Assembly: GCA_013398295.1 (NCBI GenBank)
Contig: VZSF01004775.1
Location: forward strand, 483,197-547,196
Length of the DNA: 64,000 bases
DNA from: Chionis minor
Lineage: Eukaryota > Chordata > Aves > Charadriiformes > Chionididae
Direction: 5' to 3'
A program made the position numbers and the translations under genes. A model generated the notes under the pieces. It saw only the letters and a list, made by a program, of their open reading frames with translations. It did no database searches and was not told the DNA's origin. Shown piece by piece: positions 1-10,800 of this stretch; the first letter of the stretch is position 1; each line of letters opens with the position of its first letter.

Positions 1-1279
1 AAAGTTGTAAAGTCTGTCATGAGTTCTGCACCTAAAGACAGGGCTGACAAGCCAGCACTTTTTCAGGTCTGATTAAGGTCTTTTAGCATTTTGTTTCAGT
101 AATATCTGTTGTTTGATGAGAGCAGTTTCTTAACTTCCTTATCTGAAACTGAAGAGGAGTGAGAACACATATTTTTACACTGTATGGCCAGCAGCCATTT
201 ATTCTGTGTAAACCAACATGGCTGCTCCATCTACACTGTGAACAGCTAGTTTGGGTTTTAGCAACAGCCTAGCTGAAGAGGTACAGAGCTCTGCAACTCA
301 GTTTGGTGTTCCTTATTCAAGTTTTGCAGATGGGAACTTTGCAGTGTTGCAACTAGTTGTCTCCATTACCTGTAGCAGAGTATGCACCTTTTATTCTTTT
401 ATGTCTTTCAGAGAGAGAGAGAGATATGAATGAAAACTAAAACACTGAAGGAAAAAAGCAAAACTGCTTTTGGGAAAGCCCTTTTGCATAAACTCCTGCT
501 CTGCCAACCTAATGTCAAAGCAGCTTTCCCAAAGAATCTGTCTTCCTCTTCCTTCCCAGCAGAGAATGAAAGCCAGGTGGTGTTGCTGAGGAAGAGGAAG
601 GCTATAAAGCAGTCTAGTACAGCTACAGAACTACTAGGAATAGTAGATAACTAATCTGAACAAGTGGGAGGTAACGCTGTTGAGGCTAATAGCTCATGAT
701 GTGGAGATGCAGCAGTGGCATGTGAGGGCTGAAGGAAGTCTAGAAGGAACAGCAGCAAAGGACAAAACAGAAGAGGCAGGATGAATTTTTTTCTTTCCAG
801 AGTACCAGCAGGTGATATTTCAAATACATAGAAACAGACTTCAGAGCTTACAGCTCCCAAACGTCCAAAATCTCACTTTGGTTGCAGTCAATCTAAAACA
901 TGAAAAAATGCCTCTTTAAGGTCCTTACTAAACTCCTGTTTCTTGTTTTCCGCACAGGAGTGTGAACAACAGGGATATTAGATACAACACAACCTACACC
1001 AAGTCTTGTTACCAGCTGAACAAAACCTTAAATAAGATAGAGAAAGTCATTGTGCCTTCCCATGCTATCTATTCTGACTTCTGTGTTGCTTCTGTTATAT
1101 CTGCTGTTTAAGGCTGTTCTTGTACTTCCCCTGTCAGCACCCCATTTTTTCCCCATTTCAATTTCCAGCGTCATTGAGAAGCTCCCTTTGTTTATTTTTT
1201 CCACTAACCAGGCACTTCATGGGAAGATGAACAAACCAGTCAGAGGCTAAATAAAGAGGTTTCCGGCATCTTTCCACAG
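1..1279 (+). other. KIF25 intron (left part cut by window edge)
   Basis: AT-rich sequence with no exon I can defend. I looked for the kinesin P-loop and SSRSH motif in all frames and found neither, so the preceding coding exon lies outside the window. An acceptor-like site near 957 (TTCCGCACAG) is followed by frames that do not resemble a kinesin. A short GA repeat occurs at 411-424. Confidence 0.6.
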
Positions 1280-1409
1280 AAGAGGAGAGACAGTAAATCC
1301 ACCTCTTCTTCCAGAGCCTCTTCACCAGCACAACTTGAAGCCACTGAGAAACTGAAGCAAGTCAAAACTAGATTGCAGCTGGTGGATCTGGCTGGTAGTG
1401 AATGTGTTG
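1280..1409 (+). CDS. KIF25: KIF25 exon with switch II
   Basis: 130 nt, acceptor TTTCCACAG before 1280, donor G|GTAAGC after 1409, phase 0 in and phase 1 out. The first ~23 residues are a low-complexity Ser/Arg/Lys loop ([11 protein letters not shown]); then [18 protein letters not shown] carries switch II (DLAGSE), which couples ATP state to the microtubule interface. The loop replaces the usual short stretch between the SSRSH switch I strand and switch II; the SSRSH motif itself is not in this exon. Confidence 0.87.
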
Positions 1410-4400
1410 GTAAGCAAACGTGCCTGTTTATGGGCATGGATCCTCCCAGATTTAGGTTACAATAGCTGCCTCTACCTCTTTATGCAGGGATATGTGCTAC
1501 CCTGGTTTCACACAGGGGGTAGGTTGAACCCACAGATCCTGACATAGACAAAACTTCTGGGCCTGATTGTTCCAGTTTTACACTGGTACAGTTTAACTGA
1601 AAATCTGACTGCATAAGCCTAAAATAAGCCCAGGGCGGTTACCCATATCATAGGTATATTATTTGTTCAGACTGGTTTTATTAGGCCTGTTTTTCTACTC
1701 TGAAAATTAGCATGTCTTTGTACAGAAATGTTTCAAGTGAATAAATTATTTAAATATTACAAAGATCTGTAGTAAGTGGTATCACCATGTGTGAGTTTCT
1801 CTGCCTTATTGTGGAAAAAGTCTTGGAGGAAGTTAGTGTTGAAAAGATAATATTGTTTTCATTGTTTCCTCAAAGCATTTTCCTCCTCCCCCTCCTCTCT
1901 GCACACAATAATTTCAAAACTTGATTATTTCCTAAAGGACAAGCTTTCTTACCAAGAAAAGCCATGCAGCCAAATGTACCATTCCAGAAATAATGTTTTG
2001 AAAACTGAACCAGTATTATGAAAGAGTCCTTTACTTTACTGCCAAGAATTCTTGCTGTTGCTCACTGTTAAACTTTTGTTCTAGAGAAAACTAATATAAT
2101 ACATTATTTTTTTCATTTGCTCTAAATGCTAGAAACTATTTGGTAAACGTGTAATTGAGCAACAATGTGTGTGTGTTTGTCCTCTCTGTTCAATCAGGAC
2201 ACCCATTTACTTGGTTTGGGGCTCAGTGGGCCAGATCCTCCAGTGAAGCCCAGAACTGTGCTCACTTTACATCAGTGTTAGATGTGGCCCAGCATATAGA
2301 GCAGACTGCCAGCCTCTGCCATCAGCTACGCTGGTGGAGATTTGAAGATGTTGGACTTACTTGGATAAAAGTGAGGGCAGCTGTTAACTCGTAATTGTTT
2401 TAAAATGTGGACAAATCCAAGTAAGCAGCAGTAGCAGGCATCTCACACACTTTAAATGTACATCAGCACCCTGCTTTGTTGGCTCCAGAGCCATCCTGGA
2501 TCAGTTACAGCATTTACTAACCAGAGTGGTCTCTTTTTAGCAAACTAGGTTTCAGTTTGAAAACTCAGCTAAATGCTTTGTTGGAAGTTCATCTGAAAAA
2601 ACGTAGATAGTCAGCAGTTACAACATGCACCCCCCTCACCTATTTGCAGTTTTCTGCCCTAGGGTGATATCCGTTGTCTCAGGAGTCCACCATAACGGCC
2701 CATAAAAGAAGCCCGGGGATGCCTGTGGACACAGACCCCAGTGAAGTTAGTCTGAGATACATCCTATCTCAGATTATTGACACCCTGCAGCAGGGTCTTC
2801 CAGCCAGTGATGGCAGATGCAGCTGTAGCTCATCCACTATCCTGAAGGAAGGTTGAATTCGACTAATGTGATTATAACTGCTAACAGCAAGTTTCTCTTC
2901 CCCAAGTGGCAGCAGTAAGGACAGGAAGAATTAATTACTTTTAATTGTGCACTCATCCAGACTGATCATAGAGTTGAGCTTGCAGCACCTCTTGAAATTG
3001 CTGCAACTTTATTTGTACACCAAACCTTCCCAGTGTTGCTTGAGGGCAGCATAGCTACGTACCACCATACTGCGTGGATGGCAGAAGGGCATCGTTTATC
3101 AATTTCCTTTCAGCAGATCAACACCACAAAGAACAGCACCTTACAGAGTCTGGTGAATATAACGTAACATAAACCCCTAACACTTCTTGCTGCTGTACAG
3201 TTTTGTTTCTGCAGCTAATGCCATCGGTGTCACTCCTGTTCTTCCTAAGGGATACAGACAGGGCAGTTAACTATTATAAAAAATGGTGGAACACAACAGG
3301 TCTATTTCTGGAGACACTGTGGACTGGTGTTTTCAAAAGCAGCGTTGTCTTGTCTGATCTTATGGTGTTCCTACTTTCTCAGTTCCATAATACACACAGA
3401 GCAAGATGCATTGTACAGCTGAAGAGATCAACTTTAACATAAGATGGTTCAGACCATCTGCAGGCACTGAACCTTCTTTAACCTTCTTTCAAAGAAGAGG
3501 AGCACTGAGCAATGTATTGGCAGTCGAGTAAACAGTCACTGCATCTTGCTTTTGGCATGGGTGGACTGGAAGTCATGGTTCAGAATTTGTGTTCAAAAAT
3601 GCTGCATCAGAAGTAGATGATACAGCAGCAACAGAATTTTTCACAATTACAGTTGAAGCAGCTTTGCTTACAGAATCACAGGATCACTTAGGTTGGAAGA
3701 GACCTTCGAAATCATTGAGTCCAACCATAAACCTAACACTGCTAAACCACCCCTAAACCATGTCCCTCAGCACCACGTCTGCCCATCTTTTAAGTACCTC
3801 CAGGGATGGTGATTCCACCACTTCCCCAGGCAGCCTGTTCCAATGCTTGACAACCCTTTCTGTAAAGAAGTTTTCCCTAATATCCAACCTAAACCTTCCC
3901 TGGCACAACTTGAGTCTTACCATTGCCTTTTTTTCTACACTGTACTAGGCATGTCTGGAGTGACGGGTGCAGCACTGAGAGAGACATCCTTTATTAACCG
4001 CAGCTTGTCTGCCCTAGCAGACGTTCTTGGAGCAATAGCAGAACAGCGATCTCACGTACCGTATCGAAACAGCAAACTTACACGTTTGCTTCAGGACTCC
4101 TTAGGTGAGGGATTTTTCTGACTTTTGTTTAACAATATAGATGTCTTTTCCCAATCTTTCCCCTCCTTTGTTGTCTACAACTAGAGGATGATCTTGTACT
4201 CCTCCCTTGTATGTGGGCCTCTATTCAAAGACTCACTGCCTTTGGAGCAGTGTGAGTACACAGCAAAATTTCTGAACTCCTCCTGAATTTGGCTAAACCT
4301 TGCTTTTTGCAAGGTTCTGTTTAGGAATACACTTGGAATAATCACAACGTCTCTAATAGGATTGTGTAAAGGGTAATAATTGCATTTCACTTGTGTTTTA

Positions 4401-5494
4401 TGTCAGGTACAGTTTACAAGTTCAGCTTCAATCTTTATATTACTATAGGGTGTAGTCGCATATTTTACCGACCTTAACATTGTGCCCTCTAGCAGTAACA
4501 CAATGGAGGGAGACTCCGAAACATACGCATGTACTGTGCTACAACTTATTCTTGTGTTTGGGTCACCTCCTCTTCTCTTGCTCCTTATCTATGCAGAAAT
4601 AGTTTTAAAGCAAGTGTAATTCCTGCAGTAACATCAGGTTTGTGTCCACCCATATGGTATATTAGTCTGTCTTTCTCCAGCCAGAAAGCATCAGCCCTCT
4701 AGTCTCCAGTTCAAGGCACCAGCAGCGACTGAGGTAACAGTTCTTCAGAGCTTCTGAAAGACTATTAATTTTTGCTTGAACTTGGAATTTCACCTAGCGC
4801 TGGACTCCCCACTGTGAAAAGGGAAAGCCAAAGACAGAAGTGAGTTTAGGCGCTATGTTGTATGGGCACTGAACCTGGTGTGTGACTTGGGTGACACTGT
4901 TTAGGTGAAGTGTTGAAAGTGGCAATTTCCCTGTTTGTTTAATCATTCTCTGCAAACTTCTAAGAAGTCTGTTTTGCTTTACTGGCACACAAATAAGCTG
5001 TTTTGCCATTGCCCTGAATTTACAAACATTTGACAAAGCTTAGTGAAGTGCCCAGACCCATCACATGCATGCAGAGTAACTGATGAAGCTGTGAGGGGAA
5101 AAAACGTGCATTACAAGTTGTGAAACATTTATTCTACTGGGCAAACATCATATGGTTAGATACAGACGTTCCTTGAAGGAGCTGTCTGTTTTCAACAGCC
5201 CTCTTCGTGTACAATCTTCTGCTTCATAAAAGCAATGGTAGCCTATGCTCGTTGTTGTGTAGATAAATACATTACCAGTGTACAGCTTGCTGAAAATGAG
5301 GTAAATAACTATATTTTGCCTTTTTCCTGCTTTTAGGAGGTGATGCCAAACTGCTGGTGATGCTGTGCATCTCTCCTCACCAGAAGTACTTAACAGAATC
5401 AATGCAGTCTCTGGGATTTGGAACTCGTGCTCGGCAAGTTCAGAGAGGACAAGTCAAGAAAAAAAATTTCCCAGTGCCGAGTAAAGCAAAATAA
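1280..5494 (+). CDS. KIF25: KIF25-like kinesin motor, last three coding exons (5'-partial)
   Basis: Three exons (1280-1409, 3949-4104, 5337-5494) join in frame (phase 1 at both junctions) into the C-terminal 147 residues of a kinesin motor. Visible motifs in order: a Ser/Lys-rich loop; switch [22 protein letters not shown]; the L12/alpha-5 microtubule-binding signature [17 protein letters not shown]; then [14 protein letters not shown] and the final helix [11 protein letters not shown]. It ends with a short basic tail ([12 protein letters not shown]) and a TAA. The P-loop (GxxxxGKT) and switch I are not in the window, so the gene begins further left. The call KIF25 rests on motor ends directly followed by a short tail, the [21 protein letters not shown] stretch, and the convergent FRMD1 neighbour, as on human 6q27. 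KIF25 is described as a minus-end-directed (kinesin-14-related) motor that restrains premature centrosome separation; that is literature knowledge, not visible here. Another kinesin-14 is possible but less likely given synteny. Confidence 0.85.
1410..3670 (+). other. KIF25 intron, left of the CR1 insertion
   Basis: No coding signal. Around 2228-2350 there is a segment beginning GGCCAGATCCTCC that recalls an old palindromic amniote repeat, but the copy is too eroded to name. The rest is AT-rich intron. Confidence 0.55.
3671..3932 (-). repeat. CR1 LINE 3' fragment, inverted
   Basis: Reads on the minus strand as the 3' end of a CR1 element: AGAATCACAGGATCACTTAGG at the left, then the GGTTGGAAGAGACC and GAGTCCAACCATAAACCTAACA blocks, CCATGTCCCTCAGCACCACGT, TACCTCCAGGGATGGTGATT, GGCAGCCTGTTCCAATGCTTG and the TAATATCCAACCTAAACC block. 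It is 5'-truncated like most CR1 copies. It lies antisense in a KIF25 intron, and its right (5') end reaches the splice acceptor of the exon at 3949. The boundary is approximate (3925-3935). Confidence 0.9.
3949..4104 (+). CDS. KIF25: KIF25 exon with microtubule-binding helix region
   Basis: 156 nt, acceptor TGTACTAG before 3949, donor G|GTGAGG after 4104, phase 1 in and out. Encodes [20 protein letters not shown], the [12 protein letters not shown] helix and [18 protein letters not shown], the best conserved microtubule-binding segment of kinesins. Unusually, an inverted CR1 repeat runs up to within about 15-20 bases of the exon start, so the branch point and possibly the pyrimidine tract lie in or next to repeat DNA. 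Confidence 0.92.
4105..5336 (+). other. Last KIF25 intron
   Basis: 1232 bases between a GTGAGG donor and a pyrimidine-rich TTTTAG acceptor (CCTTTTTCCTGCTTTTAG). No repeat or exon recognised. Confidence 0.75.
5337..5494 (+). CDS. KIF25: KIF25 terminal coding exon
   Basis: Acceptor CCTGCTTTTAG before 5337, phase 1 in, TAA at 5492-5494. Encodes [35 protein letters not shown] and a basic tail with KKK. The protein stops shortly after the motor core, as expected for KIF25, with no coiled coil after the motor. An AATAAA hexamer (5490-5495) overlaps the stop codon; another lies about 100 bases downstream. Confidence 0.9.
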
Positions 5495-5597
5495 AACCTA
5501 AGACTCCTGTGGATTAAAGTATTATTAATGAGTTCCTCAGACTGAAATTTATATTGTTGTCCTAAAGCCATTCTTTTAGATATCAACTGCCAGATAA

Positions 5598-5603
5598 AAT
5601 AAA
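5598..5603 (+). promoter_or_regulatory. Candidate KIF25 polyadenylation signal AATAAA
   Basis: AATAAA about 104 bases after the stop codon, in the context GATAAAATAAACAATCC. The 3' UTR would then end near 5620. An alternative AATAAA overlaps the stop at 5490-5495 and a further one occurs near 6458. The choice between them is inference. Confidence 0.4.
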
Positions 5604-5624
5604 CAATCCTCAATGTGGCATTAG

Positions 5625-8600
5625 TAAGCCATAAACCTGCTGATAATGTTCTTGCTCCAAAGATAATAGCAAGTATTAACAACAGCTACCAACCATGGTG
5701 GAATGACATAGAAATAAATCAGGCTTTTTTAGGAAAGCTACTTGAAGACATGTTTTTGGTGATGTGTTTACTTTGGGCAAGTAGAACTAAGTCAACAGCG
5801 CCCTGATTTAGGATGGCTCACTTCTGAGGGGCCAAGGGTGCATTCTGTTTACTCAGTAGAAGGCAGGAGTCTAAGTATCATTCCAGTGCTTCAAAGCAGC
5901 AAGTGAAATACTCCCAGTTTGGATTAATATGAGACATGTCATCGTGGCTTGCTTTTCTTGCCTGGCAGGGATGGGGTCATTCCTAATGCGCCGTCAAGAG
6001 GTAGGAGTGTAAAGGAACCATCAGCTGTACAGAATGGAGTTCTGTTCTCTGGTTTTAGGCAGCTAATAATGGCGCTAGTGAGATGGAGAAAAAGGAGTAA
6101 GGCTATATCTATTATCCCTCTGGAATGCAGCTTGGGAAGCAAAGGAGGGATTATAAAATTTTTTGAAAACACAGTCAGGTTAAATGGTTGGAGCAAATCC
6201 CAACTCTGCTGAGTTCACTAAGACTACAGCTTTGCCTGGTTTGGATTTGGTTTGTTGGGTTTTTTTCTCCACTAGTGCTAAAAGGCCCTGAACTTCAGAT
6301 CTTAACAGCTAATGGGACCTAACTTGTACAACTGTTTTAGAAGCAGTCTAGCCTGTTGTTTCACTTGCGTTTCTGAAGCAAGTTAACCACATCACAACCT
6401 TGAAGACGTGCCTGCACATTCTACAAGGTTAACTATGCGCTTCCCATCCATCGCATGAATAAAACACCTAAAACCTGGCTGGTGATATGATGCTTGTCAT
6501 CTTCAAGAGGCTTTCACTCTTACACCACTGTTGAGACAACATCGTGCAGGGCTTGTGAATGAATTTACAGTGGGAGAAGTCTCAAGGAAGTTTAAGCAAC
6601 ATCAGAGATGAGAAGCGGTTCAGAGATGAGTAGTTGAGTTCCAATAACATCTAATGTGTTTTATGCACTGCGTTATTGCTCAGCAGAGGCCTCAGGATCC
6701 ACTCTGAATTTTTACCTCCAGCAATCACTGTGCCGCTAGACTGGGAGAGAGGTCATTGGTAGGTCACTGCAAGAAGGCTTAAATTGCAGTGGCCTGCCCA
6801 AAAGGCTGGAGTTTATAGTACTCCAAGTCACTTAACCTCCACAAGCATAAATATTTATCCAGAGATTATATAGCATACTATTATTGGAATTTCATCCTTG
6901 AATATGTAACAGCTGCTGTGTTGCATGGAGTGCTCTGGTGCTCGGAACATTAGCATCACAACCACAGAGCTGTAATACTACTTGTTTTCCTAAATAATGT
7001 CACAAGGGTAAAAATGCCCTAACTTTACCCATTTCCAGCAGTAACGGATGGGTAGGAAAAGCATCCGGACACAGGACCTTGTGACACTGAATGGTCACTA
7101 AAGCAATTTCGGGGGAGAAGGTGTCAGAGTGAGGAAGGTTAGCCTGGTAAATGAAGCGCAGGAGCAGACAGCTTCAAGCTCGCCTTAGTCCCCTGACAGC
7201 TAGGCTACTAAAGCAGCACGGATTAGAGCTCTAGAAGATGTTAAGTGACAAGCTGATTCCACCAGCATCTTTAAGTTCCTCAAATATTTTTAAGGATTTG
7301 GCATTTCCTAAGTGTTAGTAGAAATGTAACTCGTCACGAGCTGTGCTTTCTTTTCTGGAGCTGCTCTTCAGAACTTGGCATTTATTTACAATCTGTGTGG
7401 TAGGGGAAGAGCAGCAATACTTATTGTTAAAGCTGAGAAATAAATCCCTCAAATATCAGCAAATACCAAAAGTTGAAGTTTCTACATTAACATTAACTCT
7501 GCCAAATTGTGCATATGCAGTATTTGCTATTCCCGTTTTCCTTGTCAGCACAGTGTATCACTTGTTGTTTGACCTACACAGTGAAGTGTACAGGATGCAC
7601 AGGGCAGCGGAGTTAACATTTTGCTCCAAGAGCTTTCAGTTTTGGAATTTCCTGGGTTATAGACATGTGATTGCTCAATGCCAGTGTCAGATGCAATGTG
7701 CTGAAGGAAAGAAGGGTAAAAGTTGGAAGGGTGAAGTGGCTTTACTCCAGTATCTAAGCTGAACTGTCTTCTGCCTTGAAGATTCCCTCGGACCTGCTAA
7801 AGGAGAGGCAGGGATCTTCAGATGTGTAACTAATGTCCTGAGAAGCAGGAAAAGCACTAGTACAAGGCCCTATACTTCTCTGCTGTATTGTTTTTGGTTG
7901 TCAGATCCTTCAAGCCTTGAAATGAGAGCTATGTCAGAAAAGCAGGTGTGGCAGATAATCATGGAGCTGACTTTGTTTCCTTTGTTGACCAAAACCTATC
8001 CTGATAAACCAGTCCTCATCATCTTGACACTGTAAAGCTGAAACACACATGCCAACACCGGGAGAAAGAAAGTGATAATTGAAAGGATTCTAACAAATTG
8101 AGACAGGAGGTCATAAGCACCAGGAAAAAGGTGGTGGTTTTCAAGAGTGCCCATGTGGTATATTTGCTAATACAGCTTTGTTCTCTGGATGGGCAGGGCT
8201 GCACACAAATGACAGTAAAAACTGTGTAAGTCAGGAGAAAATCCTTTCAGCGAAGCCCACAAGTGCGTAATCCAGAGCTCAGCTGGTCTCTTGGTGCATG
8301 GAAGCGAGAGCACTCTCAGCCCTGCTCTACCTCTGCCAGCTCAGCCGGGTGACTGGCTCAGTTTTGGAGAGAGTACTGTTCACTGTAGGGGAGGTCCTCT
8401 CTCCTCTCCACAATCAGCATGCCTTGGTGGCAGGCGACATGCTGACTTTTCACTGCTGGGCTCTCCTCCTCCCCTGTGCCCCCACTTTCCCCGAGACAGT
8501 TCAGCCAGGGCTCAGCTACGTCACACCTTCTACCCTCCAGCCGGATGAAATCGGCATTCCTCCGCAGAGCGATGCAAGGCACCACAAACCCCAGCTATCT

Positions 8601-10050
8601 GTTGGACTGGCCTTCAGATGCCCCCTCTCAAATTAATTCTGCCTTTTCCCTTGTCCCGCAGATGATCTCAGCAAACCATTTTAGCAACAGTAGCCAGGAG
8701 CCTCCACCTCCTCCTCAACAAGCCTACCCGTTATTGAAACCACAGCAAGCCCAAGAGAATTCGGTCTTGTGAATACTTTGGTATTCCGTGTCCTGCTTTT
8801 GTGTGAAGTTGGCCAAGGAGTCAGTGGCCTGAAGCCTGACCAGCACAGCAGCTGCCTGGGAGGCCCAGGGTCTGGTGTTCATGCCAACGTACCCCAAGCA
8901 CCTTATGTACAGGTGGAAGAAGCTTCCACCCTGTGAACACCCCTGGCACCCTACTCACACATCCTCTAAGCCATAGGCCACGCACCCTCCCAGAACACAG
9001 AAAATTTGGATGTGGTTCAAAGACAAAGGATTTGAGCTCATGTCTCTCCCCACAAAAGCGAATGCTCTGGCTTGTAGGACATCTAGCAGAGCTGGAGATG
9101 GGACAGGGAAAATGGGATGCTACCAGACCAATGCTCAAGTCCTAATAGCAGCAAGTGCTCATCTAGGGCAAAAATACACAAATATGCATACACATAGACC
9201 TACACAAAGTTAGTAGGAGACATCCAGACATATCTGGAATAAGCCAATAGCCTTCAAAGTACAAGTCCAAAATTTGGCCCCAAGCTACAGCTTGGTGCCC
9301 ATGTCTCTGTGGATTTATCATTACAGATGGAATTTATCAAACCCAGTTGTTGGTTCCCCTTGCAGCCAAGGCAATGGGATGAACAGGATAGATTCACTTT
9401 CAGGGAGTACCTCTGCCTTCCTAGTCTAACGAAGGAGTCCAGGCAAAGGGTTTAGAGCCCCAGCTCTCAGTTTGCCACAGCCAGGGAAATCGATTGCTCA
9501 AGGACCTGATTTTGAAGGACATACAACGGCTACAGAGGTTTTTCACTTTTTTTTTTTTCAACCTTGATCCCTGCTATACCTACCCAGCTCTAACGTTGAG
9601 CTCTGCAGCACTGGTCCAACACGCCTTCTCTCAGCCTCTGCAACTCTGTCCCCAGCTCACCTGCAGCACCCGGCACCCCGTATGGGGGGAGGCAGCGTGC
9701 AACGGGGCAGAGCAGAGCACATGGCACAGCAGCTGCGCCCCATCAGTTCCCCGTGGGGATGGGTTTTTTTCCAGCGCCTGCAGGGCACATCTTACATGCT
9801 CCCGGAGCTGCCCCATGCCGAGCACGAGGCTGGCAGGCTGTAAATTCACACTGCATAAATGTAAATTCATAACATTTTGCAGACAAGCCGTTAGTCTTCC
9901 TCACCACCCAGGAGTACTCGTTCCAGAAGGGCCCAAGGAAGTGACGCGATCCACAATTGCTAAACAGTGCTGCATCTCATCACGGGGTTAAAAAAAAAAA
10001 ACAAAAACCCAGTAATTAAACAGCCAGCACCTTTGGCCCGCTCTTAAACA
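5625..10050. other. Noncoding DNA downstream of KIF25
   Basis: No gene recognised on either strand. Short chance frames only. An open stretch at 8298-8636 starts with ATG and a hydrophobic signal-peptide-like leader but matches nothing I know. A T-rich run sits at 9549-9559 and an A-rich run near 9990-10003. Confidence 0.5.
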
Positions 10051-10059
10051 AAACCTTGA

Positions 10060-10800
10060 CCTATGCTGACATTTGAAAATTATATATTTAATTTCCACAT
10101 GTGGCTTCATTCCTTGGCAGCATCCACACCACAAAGAGAGGCTGCTCTTGGTTTTAGCCAGGCTAGGAAAACCATAATTAGCATTGGAAGGTTCACAAAA
10201 ATGTTCAATTTGTTATTAAATTGCCGACTCCATTTTACAAAGCACTTCTCCAAACCTCCACAGAATGAAAGCACAGGCAGAACGAAGTAGTCATTGGGAA
10301 AGGCTTTCGGCTCCTGCTGTGGACAAGCAGTTGCAAGCTGATGGGTTTGCAAGCCCCTTCCAACCAGAGGAAGCGGCAGCAGCGTCTGCTTACGGAGGAG
10401 CAGACGGGCCCAGAGTCCTGGAACACCAAAGGTACCCATAACCTTTCGCAAAACCAACCTGGCTTTTGAGCAGCGCCATTAACCACAGCCCCCAGCCAGG
10501 CAACAACGCACGGCACATACCATACAAAGGAGGGCACAGGGTGATCTAATGGAAGGGCACGAGTGAGGGAAAACATCGCCTACAATTCTTTTTTCTTAAC
10601 CCCATTTTTATCAAACCAGATTTTATCTTGCAATGCCTTTGCCCCTTTTATTTCATTTATATCAAGGGAGACAAAAAAAAAAGAGATAAAATTTGAGCCT
10701 TTCTGAAGTCATGCGAGTACCTCCGGGGAGGCTGGGGGAGCGTACATCTGCATTCGCTTTCATTTATTTGAATTAATCTTTAATAAATGGCAAGGGGCCC
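10060..10800. other. Candidate conserved noncoding block
   Basis: A dense AT-rich stretch with homeobox-like cores (for example TTTGAATTAATCTTTAATAAAT near 10770) and octamer-like and forkhead-like words, free of repeats and of coding signal. The texture resembles vertebrate enhancers, but conservation cannot be seen from one sequence. Pure inference. Confidence 0.2.

Noticed and set aside
940..1040. Acceptor-like site near 957 as a possible earlier KIF25 exon
   Set aside because: None of the three frames after it resembles the kinesin switch I or preceding strands, and no good donor follows.
2155..2394. Frame after an acceptor-like AATCAG in the KIF25 intron
   Set aside because: Does not fit between the flanking exons, which already join in phase with continuous kinesin homology; looks like an eroded repeat.
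9494..9991. 165-codon plus-strand frame
   Set aside because: Includes a poly-T-derived Phe run and a Cys/Ser-rich random-looking stretch; no homology recognised.
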